From positions 1 through 13,585 of the forward strand of contig CALBDU010000015.1 in assembly GCA_937927335.1 (NCBI GenBank): a stretch of 13,585 nt of DNA, read 5' to 3'. Shown one piece after another: positions 5,511 through 13,471 of this stretch. The notes under the pieces were generated by a model. That model saw only the letters and a list, made by a program, of their open reading frames with translations. It ran no database searches and was not told where the DNA came from. A program made the position numbers and the translations under genes. The first letter of the stretch is position 1. Each line of letters starts with the position of its first letter. This DNA is from an uncultured Clostridium sp. (lineage in GTDB: Bacteria > Bacillota > Clostridia > Clostridiales > Clostridiaceae).

Positions 5511-6764
5511 TTATCCTTCCAGGAAGAATTCGTCTTCATCGCTGTAAGGAATTTCTTTTTTGCCAAGTAAACCAAGGATGCTTCCAGTAATTTTACCAAA
5601 AGTGAAGGCTATACATACAGTGGCTATGATTCCAAACAGCTGTACACCAGGCTTGCCTGTGATAAACATGGCAGTGAGGCCGCCAAGGATACCAGGCATA
5701 CCGTGAAGATTGTTGATTCCGCAGGTGTCTGTGCCCTTGATAAGCTGTTCGAGCTTTGGTGCAATGATGCTGTAGCCGATAACGCTTAAGGCTCCGGCTG
5801 CAATTCCTATGAGGAGGGCATAGCCGGGAGTAGTCATGTCACAGGCAGAGCCTATGGCAACTCCGCCTGCCAGTGCGGCATTGGCGATATCCTCAATTTG
5901 AATCTTTCCTCTGATGATTTTAGTAAACACGTAGGTAGCAAAGGTTGCACCGCATAATGCAAATACGGTATTTATGGCTGTGAGCACCACTCTTTCGGGA
6001 GCCACCACCGCACTGGTAAAGGAAGGCCAGAACAACCAAAGTATCATGCTGCCAAGAAGACAGAACTGGTTGGACATTGGGTTGTTTTCGCAAACAGGGT
6101 CATTCTTGAATTTTGACAGTGTGTTTGCCACCACACCCAGGCCGAAATAAGCTCCAAAGGCATGGATTACTATGGATCCACCTGAGTCAAGGAAGCCCCT
6201 GAAAAATCCGCTTTCAAGAATAAGCCATTCATTAAATATGTACGCAGGTATAAACAAAAGGCCCATAGCCACATACTGGTCCATTTTAAGCCTGCCTAAT
6301 GGTGCCCCTATAGCAATAAGCAGACTGGCTGCAGCAAATTCGGCAAACAGCAGGGTGTCGATGCTGATGGCAGATTTTGCAAAGCCTTCGCCGCCGAAGC
6401 TTTTTATTACTACATACATAGGGATAGCTATGCTTACAACCAGGAAGGTTGCAGTGATGGAGCTGTATCCATGATTTCTTACGAAAACCATAAGGAAGCC
6501 GAAACCCACCAGCAGCATGGCCAGAACATGGATGGAACGTTCGTATTTCAGAGTGTCATAAATTGTACCAAACTGGGATGCCATTCCTGTGGAAGCAGTG
6601 GTGCTGGCATTAACGGCAGCTATTCCTTCAGCCACGTTGTGGTTGAATGCTGGTACAAGTATTAGAGCTGCAAAAATGAAAATAAGTAAAAATAATAACA
6701 ATAAATTTTTGTTTACAGGTGATGCCTGTACTTTTTTTGACTGTTTTTCTGCATATTCAGTCAT
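5511..6764 (-). CDS. Rh-type ammonium/ammonia channel
   Basis: A 417-residue polytopic membrane protein of the Amt/Mep/Rh superfamily, expected to conduct NH3/NH4+ (or, as suggested for Rh proteins, CO2) across the cytoplasmic membrane. Signatures favour the Rh branch: DSGGSIVIHAFGAYFG (193-208) with pore D193 and H201; LFWPSFTSA (244-252); LAGGVAIG (298-305); and DTCGINNLHGMPGILGG (346-362) with second pore histidine H354. The N-terminus has a cytoplasmic tail (1-20), a first helix (about 20-38) and a long outer loop (about 40-76), as in 12-helix Rh proteins and unlike the cleaved 11-helix Amt. The C-tail is short and acidic (SDEDEFFLEG). No glnK-type PII gene adjoins it, in contrast to most amtB genes. 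ATG at 6762-6764 follows AGAGGGGG at 7 bases. A candidate CcpA site lies upstream and a strong terminator downstream, so it is probably monocistronic. Confidence 0.9.
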   Translation of the reverse strand: MTEYAEKQSKKVQASPVNKNLLLLFLLIFIFAALILVPAFNHNVAEGIAAVNASTTASTGMASQFGTIYDTLKYERSIHVLAMLLVGFGFLMVFVRNHGYSSITATFLVVSIAIPMYVVIKSFGGEGFAKSAISIDTLLFAEFAAASLLIAIGAPLGRLKMDQYVAMGLLFIPAYIFNEWLILESGFFRGFLDSGGSIVIHAFGAYFGLGVVANTLSKFKNDPVCENNPMSNQFCLLGSMILWLFWPSFTSAVVAPERVVLTAINTVFALCGATFATYVFTKIIRGKIQIEDIANAALAGGVAIGSACDMTTPGYALLIGIAAGALSVIGYSIIAPKLEQLIKGTDTCGINNLHGMPGILGGLTAMFITGKPGVQLFGIIATVCIAFTFGKITGSILGLLGKKEIPYSDEDEFFLEG

Positions 6765-6812
6765 TTTAATACCCCCTCTTGCTTAAAAAAGCAAAAAATA
6801 AAAATAAAACTA

Positions 6813-6848
6813 TGTGACAAAAGAGCACGGTGTGACAGTTTTGGCACA
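6813..6848. promoter_or_regulatory. TGTGACA direct and inverted repeats upstream of the Rh-type gene
   Basis: TGTGACA occurs at 6813-6819 and 6831-6837 (18 bases apart), and TGGCACA at 6842-6848 gives a near-perfect dyad with the second copy (6 of 7 positions, 4-base spacer). It lies 49-84 bases upstream of the channel start, so it may be in the promoter or leader. It could be a regulator binding site; no specific regulator is implied. Confidence 0.3.
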
Positions 6849-6865
6849 CAATTTTAATGATACCA

Positions 6866-6879
6866 TCTAAACGTTTACA
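6866..6879 (-). promoter_or_regulatory. Candidate catabolite-responsive element (cre)
   Basis: Read on the minus strand, TGTAAACGTTTAGA matches the Firmicute CcpA consensus TGWNANCGNTNWCA at all but one fixed position (G for C near the end) and has the central CG. It lies about 100 bases upstream of the Rh-type channel start. A one-mismatch match in AT-rich DNA can occur by chance. Confidence 0.35.
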
Positions 6880-6914
6880 AATAAAGCGGTGAATTAGTAA
6901 ATTAAAGTTATAAA

Positions 6915-6954
6915 TTGACAAAAAATAGACAAATAGCCAAGTTGCCTCGGCTAT
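6915..6954 (-). terminator. Intrinsic terminator of the RNA helicase gene
   Basis: On the minus strand ATAGCCGAG and CTTGGCTAT form a 9-bp stem (one G-T pair) closed by a GCAA tetraloop. It is followed by TTGTCTATTTTTTGTC. The hairpin starts 20 bases after the helicase stop codon and lies about 170 bases before the Rh-type channel start, so the two genes should be separate transcripts. Confidence 0.85.
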
Positions 6955-6974
6955 CCATAAGAATGCTCCTAATT

Positions 6975-8114
6975 TTAGTATTTATAGATATTTCCCTTGT
7001 AAATACGGGCCCTGCTAATTTCTATGCCAAATTCCTTCTCCAGTTTTTTTATTACTTCAGCTTCCTTTTCCGTAACTAAGGATATGCAGATCCCTGTTTC
7101 GCCAAATCTACCTGTGCGTCCTGCACGGTGAAGATATTCCTTGCGATCCTCAGGCAGGTCCAGGTTAAATATATGAGTTACACTGGAAATGTCCAGGCCT
7201 CTGGCTGCCAGGTCTGAAGCGATAAGAATGTTGTACTTTCCTGTTCTGAAGCCCTCCAGGGCATTTTTCCTTTCCTCCTTTGCTGCTGTTCCGAATATGG
7301 AGGCAGCATTAATGTGGTGGTATTTCAGCTTTTCAGTGGTGATGAGGATTTCATCCCTTTTGTTTATAAATACCATGGCTTTTTCCGGGTTAACTGCGGA
7401 AATTAATTTTCTTAGCACTTCAATTTTGTCACGCTGTTCCGATAATATATATAGATGTTGGATATTGCCGGTTAGAGCTTGAGTTTCCCGGATTTTTACC
7501 ATTTCAGGATTTTTCATAAGCTCCCGGGCTGTATTTTCTGCCTTGCTGCTGATGGTGGCGGAAAATACCATAAGCTGCCGGTCCTTCATGGTGGATTTTA
7601 CTATATCCTTGATTACACCAAGGTTTTTTTCATCAAGAAGCTTGTCACCTTCATCCAGCACTATGGTTTTAACTGTATGGCTTTTGATTTTTTTAAGTTT
7701 TATGAGCTCCAGGATTCTGCCTGGAGAGCCTGTAATTATATGAGGTTTATCTCTAAGCTTCTCTATCTGCCTTTGAATGTTTACCTCTCCCATAATGGCC
7801 ATGCTGGTTACGGCAATGCCTGAGTTTTCGGATAAAAGCCTGATCTGAGCATTTATCTGCATAGTGAGTTCATGGGTGGGGGTCAGGATTATGGCCTGCA
7901 TCTCCCTTTTGGAAGGATCGATTTTTGTGAAAAGGGGAAGCAGATAGGCCAGGGTTTTTCCGCTGCCTGTTTGTGACTGGCCGATTATATCCAGGTTTTC
8001 CAAGGCAAGAGGAATTACCGTTTGCTGAATTTCAGTAGGGATGTTTATATTTACCTTTTTTAAAGCCTCTGTAAGATTGCTGTTAAGACCTAAATTATCA
8101 AATGTTATTTCCAT
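6975..8114 (-). CDS. DEAD-box-family ATP-dependent RNA helicase (DEGD variant)
   Basis: A compact two-RecA-domain RNA helicase of 379 residues without the C-terminal RNA-binding extension of DbpA or CshA types. Motifs in order: Q motif (F5, P26-Q30), motif I SQTGSGKT (47-54), Ia PTHEL (79-83), Ib SPGR (130-133), motif II DEGD (154-157), III SAT (185-187), IV MVFINKR (247-253), V SDLAARGLD (300-308), VI HRAGRTGR (329-336). The ATPase residues K53, D154 and E155 are kept, so it should be active. Departures from the usual family are DEGD instead of DEAD, PTHEL instead of PTREL, SPGR instead of TPGR, and MGE where a GG motif is normal (108-110). It likely remodels mRNA or pre-ribosomal RNA, but sequence alone does not say which. 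ATG at 8112-8114 follows AAAGGAG at 6 bases. A consensus promoter (8145-8173) and a terminator (6915-6954) define a single-gene unit. Confidence 0.95.
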   Translation of the reverse strand: MEITFDNLGLNSNLTEALKKVNINIPTEIQQTVIPLALENLDIIGQSQTGSGKTLAYLLPLFTKIDPSKREMQAIILTPTHELTMQINAQIRLLSENSGIAVTSMAIMGEVNIQRQIEKLRDKPHIITGSPGRILELIKLKKIKSHTVKTIVLDEGDKLLDEKNLGVIKDIVKSTMKDRQLMVFSATISSKAENTARELMKNPEMVKIRETQALTGNIQHLYILSEQRDKIEVLRKLISAVNPEKAMVFINKRDEILITTEKLKYHHINAASIFGTAAKEERKNALEGFRTGKYNILIASDLAARGLDISSVTHIFNLDLPEDRKEYLHRAGRTGRFGETGICISLVTEKEAEVIKKLEKEFGIEISRARIYKGNIYKY

Positions 8115-8144
8115 TTATTACTCCTTTAATTTTGAACTCATATA

Positions 8145-8173
8145 ATTTTATACTTAGGATTTTCCAATGTCAA
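8145..8173 (-). promoter_or_regulatory. Promoter of the RNA helicase gene
   Basis: On the minus strand a perfect TTGACA (8168-8173) and TAAAAT (8145-8150, one mismatch to TATAAT) are spaced by exactly 17 bases, 30 bases upstream of the ATG. It is the best sigma-A promoter in the window. Confidence 0.75.
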
Positions 8174-8265
8174 TAAATTTATTACAGAAGTAACAAATTG
8201 TAGAAATATGGTGAAAAATGCAGTAATATAGATGTAGTTTGTTTATAGTAAGGAAGGAGCTAAAT

Positions 8266-10950
8266 TTGTCAGGTAAGAAATTTTTAACCAGGGCCAGGGC
8301 CTTTATAATAATATTATTGGCAGCAATGTTTTTTTGCATATTATATATAAATAATTCTGTGGGCAGAAATGATATAAAAAGCAGCTACAGTACAATAAAA
8401 GTTGTACTTGATGATAATTATCCCCCTTATTCCTTTAGAAGCATAGATGGAATTCTCCAAGGTGTTTCCGTGGACCAGTGGAGGCTTTGGGAAAGCAAAA
8501 CCGGTATAAAGGTGGAGCTTGTTACAGCAAAGGACTGGGATACTGCAATGAACAACATGAAGCAGGGGAAATATGATGTTATTGACAATATATTTTACAG
8601 CGACGAAAGGAATAATATCTTTGATTTCACCTCTGGCTATGCGGATATAGACGTATGCATATTTTATAATAAGAATATTTCAGGCATATTGGATGAAAAG
8701 ACTATCAACGGCTTTGATGCAGCTGTGAAGAAGGGTGATTATACTGAGGAATACCTAAGCACACGTGGTGTAAAGGATCTGGTTGAGTACAACAGCTATG
8801 AGGACATCATAAAGGCAGCAAAGGCAGGAGAAGTATCTGTTTTTGTAATGGATGAGCCGTCGGCTCTCTATTACCTTTATAAAAACAACCTAAATAATGA
8901 TTTTTTATATACCAAACCCCTTTATAGCAACCAGTTTCACCGGGCAGTTCTAAAGGGAAACCAGGAGCTGTCAACCACTGTGGAAAAGGGCTTCTCCCTC
9001 ATTTCCAAAAATGAGTACATGGCTACTAACTCCAAGTGGTTTGGAACAGAGGATACATACTTAAAATATACTCCATACCTTCTGTTTATTGCAGTAATGG
9101 CGGTATTTATAATTTCTGCCCTGCTCTATACAGCAAAATTTTTAAGAAACAAGCTGAAGGAAAAAAATCGCCTGATTTACAGGACGGAGCAATATTACAC
9201 AAATCTCTTTAACAGTCTTAAGGTTGGGATAGCTATTTTCGGCATGGACAGGGAATTGCTGCTATGCAACCCAGTATGCCGGGTGTTGTTCGGGGTAGAG
9301 CAAAATACTTCCCTCAATGGAGTTTTACTTTCAGATGTGCTGAATTTTATAGTGAAGCCGGATGGAAGCAAGCTGGAATACCATGAGCTCAATATTAATA
9401 AGGTGTTTGAAACCGGGGAGCCAATAAAGGACTTTATCCTGGGAATAAAGAAAAATGAAAATTGTGACATAATGTGGGTAATGGCAGATTGCACACCAAG
9501 GTTTGGGGATGGCGGCGAAGTGGAATCCGTGGTAATTACCCTGGTGGATCTGACTGAGAGAATCAAAGCTTCGGATATGCTTAAGAAAAGTGAGAATAAA
9601 ACAAAAGCAATCATAAAGGCCATACCTGATTTAATATTTGTTATAAATCTTCAGGGACTGGTATTAGAGTATCTTTCCGGAAAAGATATGATTGTGAATT
9701 CATCCGGCAGCTACTTCATGAACAAAAATATTAAGGAAATAATCGGTGAAAGCAATGCGGCCATTTTCAGAAATGCAATTGAACAGGTTAAAGCCCGGGG
9801 CGAAATGGTAATGGTTGAATTCCCTGGTTTTATGGAGGATTCCTGCTATTATGAAGCAAGGCTTATGCCTATGGAGCAGGATAAACTGCTGGTACTGGTA
9901 AGGGACATTACCGAGAGAAGAAATTCTGAAAAGAAGATATATGACATGAGCATGAAGGATATAACTACGGGACTTTATAACAGAAACTTCTTTGAGGATA
10001 TGTTAAAAAATCTAAAGGAACAGCAAACTGAAAATGTAGGGATTATAATTTGTGATATTGACGGTTTGAAGTTTATAAATGACACATTAGGACATGCTGA
10101 AGGGGACAATTTGATTAAGGATGCCGCCTATATACTGAAAAAATACTGCAGAGAAGGGGATATAATTGCCAGGATAGGGGGCGACGAGTTTGCAGTGATC
10201 GCTTCAGATACCTCTGAGGAGGAGCTGGAAAATTATAAACGCAAAATAATAGAAGCTGCCGAGGAGCTTAACGCACTGGAGCCTGTAATCCCGGTAAGCA
10301 TGTCTGCAGGCTACTCCTTCTCGGGTAGTGGCAGGGATCTGCACCAGCTCTTTAAGGAAGCGGATACCTTCATGTACCGTGAAAAGCTTCATCACCATCA
10401 AAGCAAGAGAAGCAAAAATATTGAAATAATGACTAAGATGCTGGCGGCCAGGGATTTTATCACAGAGGGCCATGGTGAAAGAATGCAGAACCACTGTGTG
10501 CAGCTTGCCAGAGCCATAGGCATGAGCGATGCGAAGATTGGGGATATTATTTTATTTGCACAGTTTCATGACATAGGCAAGGTTGGAATTCCTGATGCAA
10601 TTTTATTCAAGCCAGGAAAGCTGAACCTGGAGGAGCAGGAGGAAATGATGAGGCATACTGAAATTGGCTACAGGATTGCGGAATCCTCCCCTGATATTGT
10701 TCACATCTCAGAATGGATTTTAAAGCATCATGAAAGATGGGACGGCAAGGGCTACCCTCATGGCCTTAAGGGTGAGGAAATTCCGGTGGAATGCAGGATA
10801 CTTTCCATAGTGGACGCATATGATGCAATGACTAACGAGAGACCCTACAGAAAGGCCTTAAGCTCTGAATTTGCTGTAGAGGAAATAAAAAGATGTGCAG
10901 GATCACAGTTTGACCCTTATCTGGTGGAAAGATTTCTTAGTATTTTATAA
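8266..10950 (+). CDS. Membrane sensor with SBP, PAS, GGDEF and HD-GYP domains (c-di-GMP turnover)
   Basis: An 894-residue signalling protein. Order from the proposed start: transmembrane helix (about 12-30); extracellular solute-binding domain of the amino-acid ABC-transporter type (SBP_bac_3, about 43-262, opening VVLDDNYPPYSF); second transmembrane helix (about 269-290); a PAS-like region (about 310-435); a second PAS-like region (about 445-555); GGDEF (about 560-705) with intact GGDEF at 638-642 and an RxxD inhibitory site (REGD, 629-632); and HD-GYP (about 720-894) with H768-D769, H821-H822 and GYP at 829-831. Both catalytic domains keep their signature residues, so it could both make and hydrolyse cyclic-di-GMP, gated by an outside ligand. 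Start: TTG at 8266-8268 with GGAAGGAG 6 bases upstream. An upstream TTG at 8239 would overlap that site and is unlikely. No clear promoter was found in the 150 bases shared with the divergent helicase gene. Confidence 0.93.
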   Translation: MSGKKFLTRARAFIIILLAAMFFCILYINNSVGRNDIKSSYSTIKVVLDDNYPPYSFRSIDGILQGVSVDQWRLWESKTGIKVELVTAKDWDTAMNNMKQGKYDVIDNIFYSDERNNIFDFTSGYADIDVCIFYNKNISGILDEKTINGFDAAVKKGDYTEEYLSTRGVKDLVEYNSYEDIIKAAKAGEVSVFVMDEPSALYYLYKNNLNNDFLYTKPLYSNQFHRAVLKGNQELSTTVEKGFSLISKNEYMATNSKWFGTEDTYLKYTPYLLFIAVMAVFIISALLYTAKFLRNKLKEKNRLIYRTEQYYTNLFNSLKVGIAIFGMDRELLLCNPVCRVLFGVEQNTSLNGVLLSDVLNFIVKPDGSKLEYHELNINKVFETGEPIKDFILGIKKNENCDIMWVMADCTPRFGDGGEVESVVITLVDLTERIKASDMLKKSENKTKAIIKAIPDLIFVINLQGLVLEYLSGKDMIVNSSGSYFMNKNIKEIIGESNAAIFRNAIEQVKARGEMVMVEFPGFMEDSCYYEARLMPMEQDKLLVLVRDITERRNSEKKIYDMSMKDITTGLYNRNFFEDMLKNLKEQQTENVGIIICDIDGLKFINDTLGHAEGDNLIKDAAYILKKYCREGDIIARIGGDEFAVIASDTSEEELENYKRKIIEAAEELNALEPVIPVSMSAGYSFSGSGRDLHQLFKEADTFMYREKLHHHQSKRSKNIEIMTKMLAARDFITEGHGERMQNHCVQLARAIGMSDAKIGDIILFAQFHDIGKVGIPDAILFKPGKLNLEEQEEMMRHTEIGYRIAESSPDIVHISEWILKHHERWDGKGYPHGLKGEEIPVECRILSIVDAYDAMTNERPYRKALSSEFAVEEIKRCAGSQFDPYLVERFLSIL

Positions 10951-11035
10951 ATGCCGAAGTATCGGCTAAGATTTGCCTTCGGGACTCTGTAAAAAGGGCT
11001 GGAAATAGAAAAGCATGGATTCACTTAAATAGTTC

Positions 11036-11066
11036 AGCAGCGGGTGAGCAGCCCGCTGCTATTTAT
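11036..11066 (+). terminator. Probable terminator of the sensor gene
   Basis: AGCAGCGGG (11036-11044) and CCCGCTGCT (11052-11060) form a perfect, GC-rich 9-bp stem with a 7-base loop, followed by ATTTAT. The T-tract is short, so efficiency is uncertain. It lies 86 bases past the sensor stop. A smaller hairpin (GCCGA with TCGGC, 10953-10966) sits just after the stop codon. Confidence 0.6.
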
Positions 11067-11074
11067 GTTATAAT
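11066..11074 (+). promoter_or_regulatory. Extended -10 promoter of the methyltransferase operon
   Basis: TGTTATAAT is a perfect TATAAT with the TGN extension. The position of a -35 would fall inside the terminator hairpin and shows no good match, which fits an extended -10 promoter. The start codon is 33 bases downstream. Confidence 0.55.
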
Positions 11075-11106
11075 AGCTGTAATTAATTATACAGGAGAAT
11101 AAAAAT

Positions 11107-12237
11107 ATGGATTTTAAACTAATTGCCACTGCCACCTTCGGTCTGGAGAAAGTGGTGGCTAACGAACTTAAGGAACTGGGCTACGATGATTTAATAATAG
11201 AAAATGGAAAAGTAACCTTCAGCGGTGATGAAATGGATATTGTTACCTGTAACATGTGGCTAAGAACTGCAGACAGGGTCCTTATCCAGCTGGCTGAATT
11301 TAAAGCTCTAAGCTTTGAAGAACTGTTCCAGGGCACAAAGGCTGTGGAATTTGGAGATATTATTCCAATAAACGGCTTTATGCATGTTACTGGGAAATCA
11401 GTTAAATCACAGCTTCACAGCGTGCCTGATGTGCAATCTATTGTGAAAAAGGCAGTTGTTGAGGCCATGAAAAGAAAGTACAGAAGAGATCTCTTTCCTG
11501 AGGACGGGGCGGAATATAAAATTGAAGTAAGCATACTTAAGGATGTTGTAACCTTAACCCTGGATACCACGGGGCCAGGTCTCCATAAGAGGGGTTACCG
11601 GGAATTTGCGGGAGAGGCTCCCATGAAGGAAACCCTGGCAGCAGCTCTGGTGCTTTTAAGCGGCTGGGACAGCAGCATAAAGCTTATTGATCCATTTTGC
11701 GGATCAGGTACTATTGCCATAGAGGCAGCCATGATAGGACGAAATATTGCACCGGGATTAAACAGGAACTTTGTCTCCGAGCAGTGGGAGATTATACCTT
11801 CAGAGCTTTGGGAGGACATTAGAAGGCATGCAGGAAATTCGGTGAACAATAAGGATTTCAGAATACTTGCTTCGGACATAAACGGCGGTGTTCTGAAAAC
11901 AGCCCGGGAAAATGCCCAAAAGGCAGGCGTATATGAAAATATCATGTTCAACAAGCTGGATGTGAAGGACTTGTCCAGCAAGGATAAATATGGATATGTA
12001 ATAACCAACCCGCCCTATGGTGAAAGACTTGGAGAGTCCGTGGAGGCCATGGAGCTTTACAGCACCATGGGCAGAGTTTTCAGCAAGCTTCAGGGCTTTG
12101 GATTCTTTGTGATAACCTCACACCCTGATTTTGAAAGGTGCTTTGGCAGAAAGGCGGATAAAAACAGGAAGCTTTATAATGGCAGGCTGAAGTGCTACTT
12201 TTACCAGTATTTCAGGCAGAAGCCCACTGTAAAATAA
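11107..12237 (+). CDS. THUMP-domain class I rRNA methyltransferase (RlmL/YpsC-like)
   Basis: A 376-residue enzyme expected to methylate a guanine N2 in 23S rRNA using S-adenosylmethionine, by similarity to the N-terminal half of E. coli RlmL and to Bacillus YpsC. The N-terminal part (about 1-60) opens with the family-typical ATATFGLEKVVANELKELGY (7-26), and a THUMP RNA-binding domain covers about 60-155. LHKRGYR (159-165) marks the domain junction. The Rossmann methyltransferase domain (about 170-376) has SAM-binding DPFCGSGT (195-202) and catalytic NPPYG (301-305). Length is normal for the single-methyltransferase clostridial and bacillar form. ATG is preceded by AGGAG at 9 bases. The downstream acetyltransferase gene begins 22 bases after its stop, so the two are likely co-transcribed. 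The exact modified nucleotide cannot be told from sequence. Confidence 0.93.
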   Translation: MDFKLIATATFGLEKVVANELKELGYDDLIIENGKVTFSGDEMDIVTCNMWLRTADRVLIQLAEFKALSFEELFQGTKAVEFGDIIPINGFMHVTGKSVKSQLHSVPDVQSIVKKAVVEAMKRKYRRDLFPEDGAEYKIEVSILKDVVTLTLDTTGPGLHKRGYREFAGEAPMKETLAAALVLLSGWDSSIKLIDPFCGSGTIAIEAAMIGRNIAPGLNRNFVSEQWEIIPSELWEDIRRHAGNSVNNKDFRILASDINGGVLKTARENAQKAGVYENIMFNKLDVKDLSSKDKYGYVITNPPYGERLGESVEAMELYSTMGRVFSKLQGFGFFVITSHPDFERCFGRKADKNRKLYNGRLKCYFYQYFRQKPTVK

Positions 12238-12259
12238 CTTAAAGCTGGAGGAAGAATAT

Positions 12260-13126
12260 TTGGACATTAGCAAAATGAATACGCCTGACCAAGAGGTTTT
12301 AAAGGAAGTAAGAATGGTCCATTCAGTGTGCAGTGAACATGACGGTCTGAAAGGAAATCTGTCACTGGACACATCCATTAATTTTAATCCTGATATTCCA
12401 TGTTTGTTTTTACTGTACCAGGATGGAATACTTGTAAGCTTTATTTCAATGTTTATTCCAACCCCTGCTGAGGCTGAAATATCTGCATACACACTTCCTG
12501 AATACAGACGGAGGGGCTTCTTTAAAGCCCTTCTTCAAGAGGCTGCTCGAGAAATTAAGAAATACAATATTCCAGAGCTGTTATTTGTTTGCGAACCGCA
12601 ATCAAAGGCTGGAATGGCAGCAGTAAAGGAGTTGAACGCGGAACTGGATTTTACAGAGTACTTTTTAAAGTACAGTGGTATTTCCGGTGATACGGAACAA
12701 TGTAATTTTTCCGGAATAAAGCTGGAAAAGGCAGATAAGGAGGATATAGATTCTTTGGTCAGCTTGTGCTGTGAGATCTTCGATGACAGCTACGAGGTTG
12801 CACGGAGCATGATTTCAAAAACTCTTGCTACGGACTGCAGGCTGCAGTATAAGGCGATCCTTGAGGATAAGCTTATAGGCATGCTTTCCGTTGGAATGGA
12901 AAATGATGAAGCATGCATATTTGGCTTTGGCGTATCTCCTAAATATCAGGGAAGGGGCTTTGGAAAAGAAATATTGAAGCTCATGGTAAATGATTTAAGG
13001 AACCAAGGCTTGGAAAATATAACTATTGAAGTGGACAGCAGCAATGAAAATGCTTTTAAGTTGTATAAAAAATCAGGTTTTGCTGTGGAGGCTGCCTTTG
13101 GATATTATAGAAAACCTGTAATTTAA
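12260..13126 (+). CDS. Tandem-GNAT N-acetyltransferase
   Basis: A 288-residue protein of two GNAT folds, expected to transfer an acetyl group from acetyl-CoA to an amine of unknown identity. N-terminal domain about 1-138, with the acyl-CoA loop in YTLPEYRRRGFFKAL (77-91). C-terminal domain about 150-288, with the clearer motif A, GVSPKYQGRGFGKEIL (224-239), and motif B, NENAFKLYKKSGF (262-274), with N264 and Y269 at positions often used in catalysis or CoA contacts. The C-terminal domain looks like the active one; the first is more divergent but keeps the R-x-x-G-x loop. The start is TTG at 12260-12262, with GGAGG 8 bases before it; the first in-frame ATG (12275) has no suitable site. It is the second gene of an operon with the THUMP methyltransferase. 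The pairing does not reveal the substrate; ribosomal protein or small-molecule acetylation are both possible. Confidence 0.88.
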   Translation: MDISKMNTPDQEVLKEVRMVHSVCSEHDGLKGNLSLDTSINFNPDIPCLFLLYQDGILVSFISMFIPTPAEAEISAYTLPEYRRRGFFKALLQEAAREIKKYNIPELLFVCEPQSKAGMAAVKELNAELDFTEYFLKYSGISGDTEQCNFSGIKLEKADKEDIDSLVSLCCEIFDDSYEVARSMISKTLATDCRLQYKAILEDKLIGMLSVGMENDEACIFGFGVSPKYQGRGFGKEILKLMVNDLRNQGLENITIEVDSSNENAFKLYKKSGFAVEAAFGYYRKPVI

Positions 13127-13470
13127 AACAACGGGTTCCGTTTTGAGGTGCAATTGCATTAAATAGCAATCTATTTAGCATGTTAATTCGTAATGATATT
13201 AGCATGCTAATTTTTATTGATTTTACAGGGTTTTACAGAGATTTTTTGCTGAATTAGCATAGCAATTAACAATAGATTTAACATAAAAATTTTGTTTTCC
13301 ATAAATTTATGGATGTGCTATTTTGTATGCTAATTGCATTGATATTTATTGTGTTAATTTGAGACCATTTATAATTTTGGGAGCAATGAAGTAAAAAATA
13401 AAGGAACCGTTTTTAATGGTTACCATAGTTCGTTATTTAACAAGGTTGTGAATTATATTAAATTAGAGCG
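13127..13470. other. Gene-free AT-rich region with ATGCTAA palindromes
   Basis: No open frame of note. Just after the GNAT stop, AACGG-GTT-CCGTTTT (13132-13146) is a small hairpin with T4 that may act as a weak terminator. From 13151 to 13340 related words recur: TTAGCATGTTAA (13175-13186), the perfect 12-base palindrome TTAGCATGCTAA (13199-13210), GAATTAGCAT (13251-13260), and ATGCTAATTGCAT (13327-13339). The tandem TTTTACAGGG/TTTTACAGAG lies at 13221-13240. Function unknown. Confidence 0.5.
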
Positions 13471-13471
13471 T

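Noticed and set aside
5511..6764. Ordinary AmtB-type ammonium transporter in a glnK operon
   Set aside because: No glnK-like frame adjoins the gene on either side, strong terminators isolate it, and the pore-region signatures are Rh-like.
8239..8265. Upstream TTG start for the sensor protein
   Set aside because: It would place the good GGAAGGAG ribosome binding site inside the coding sequence. TTG at 8266 is correctly spaced from that site.
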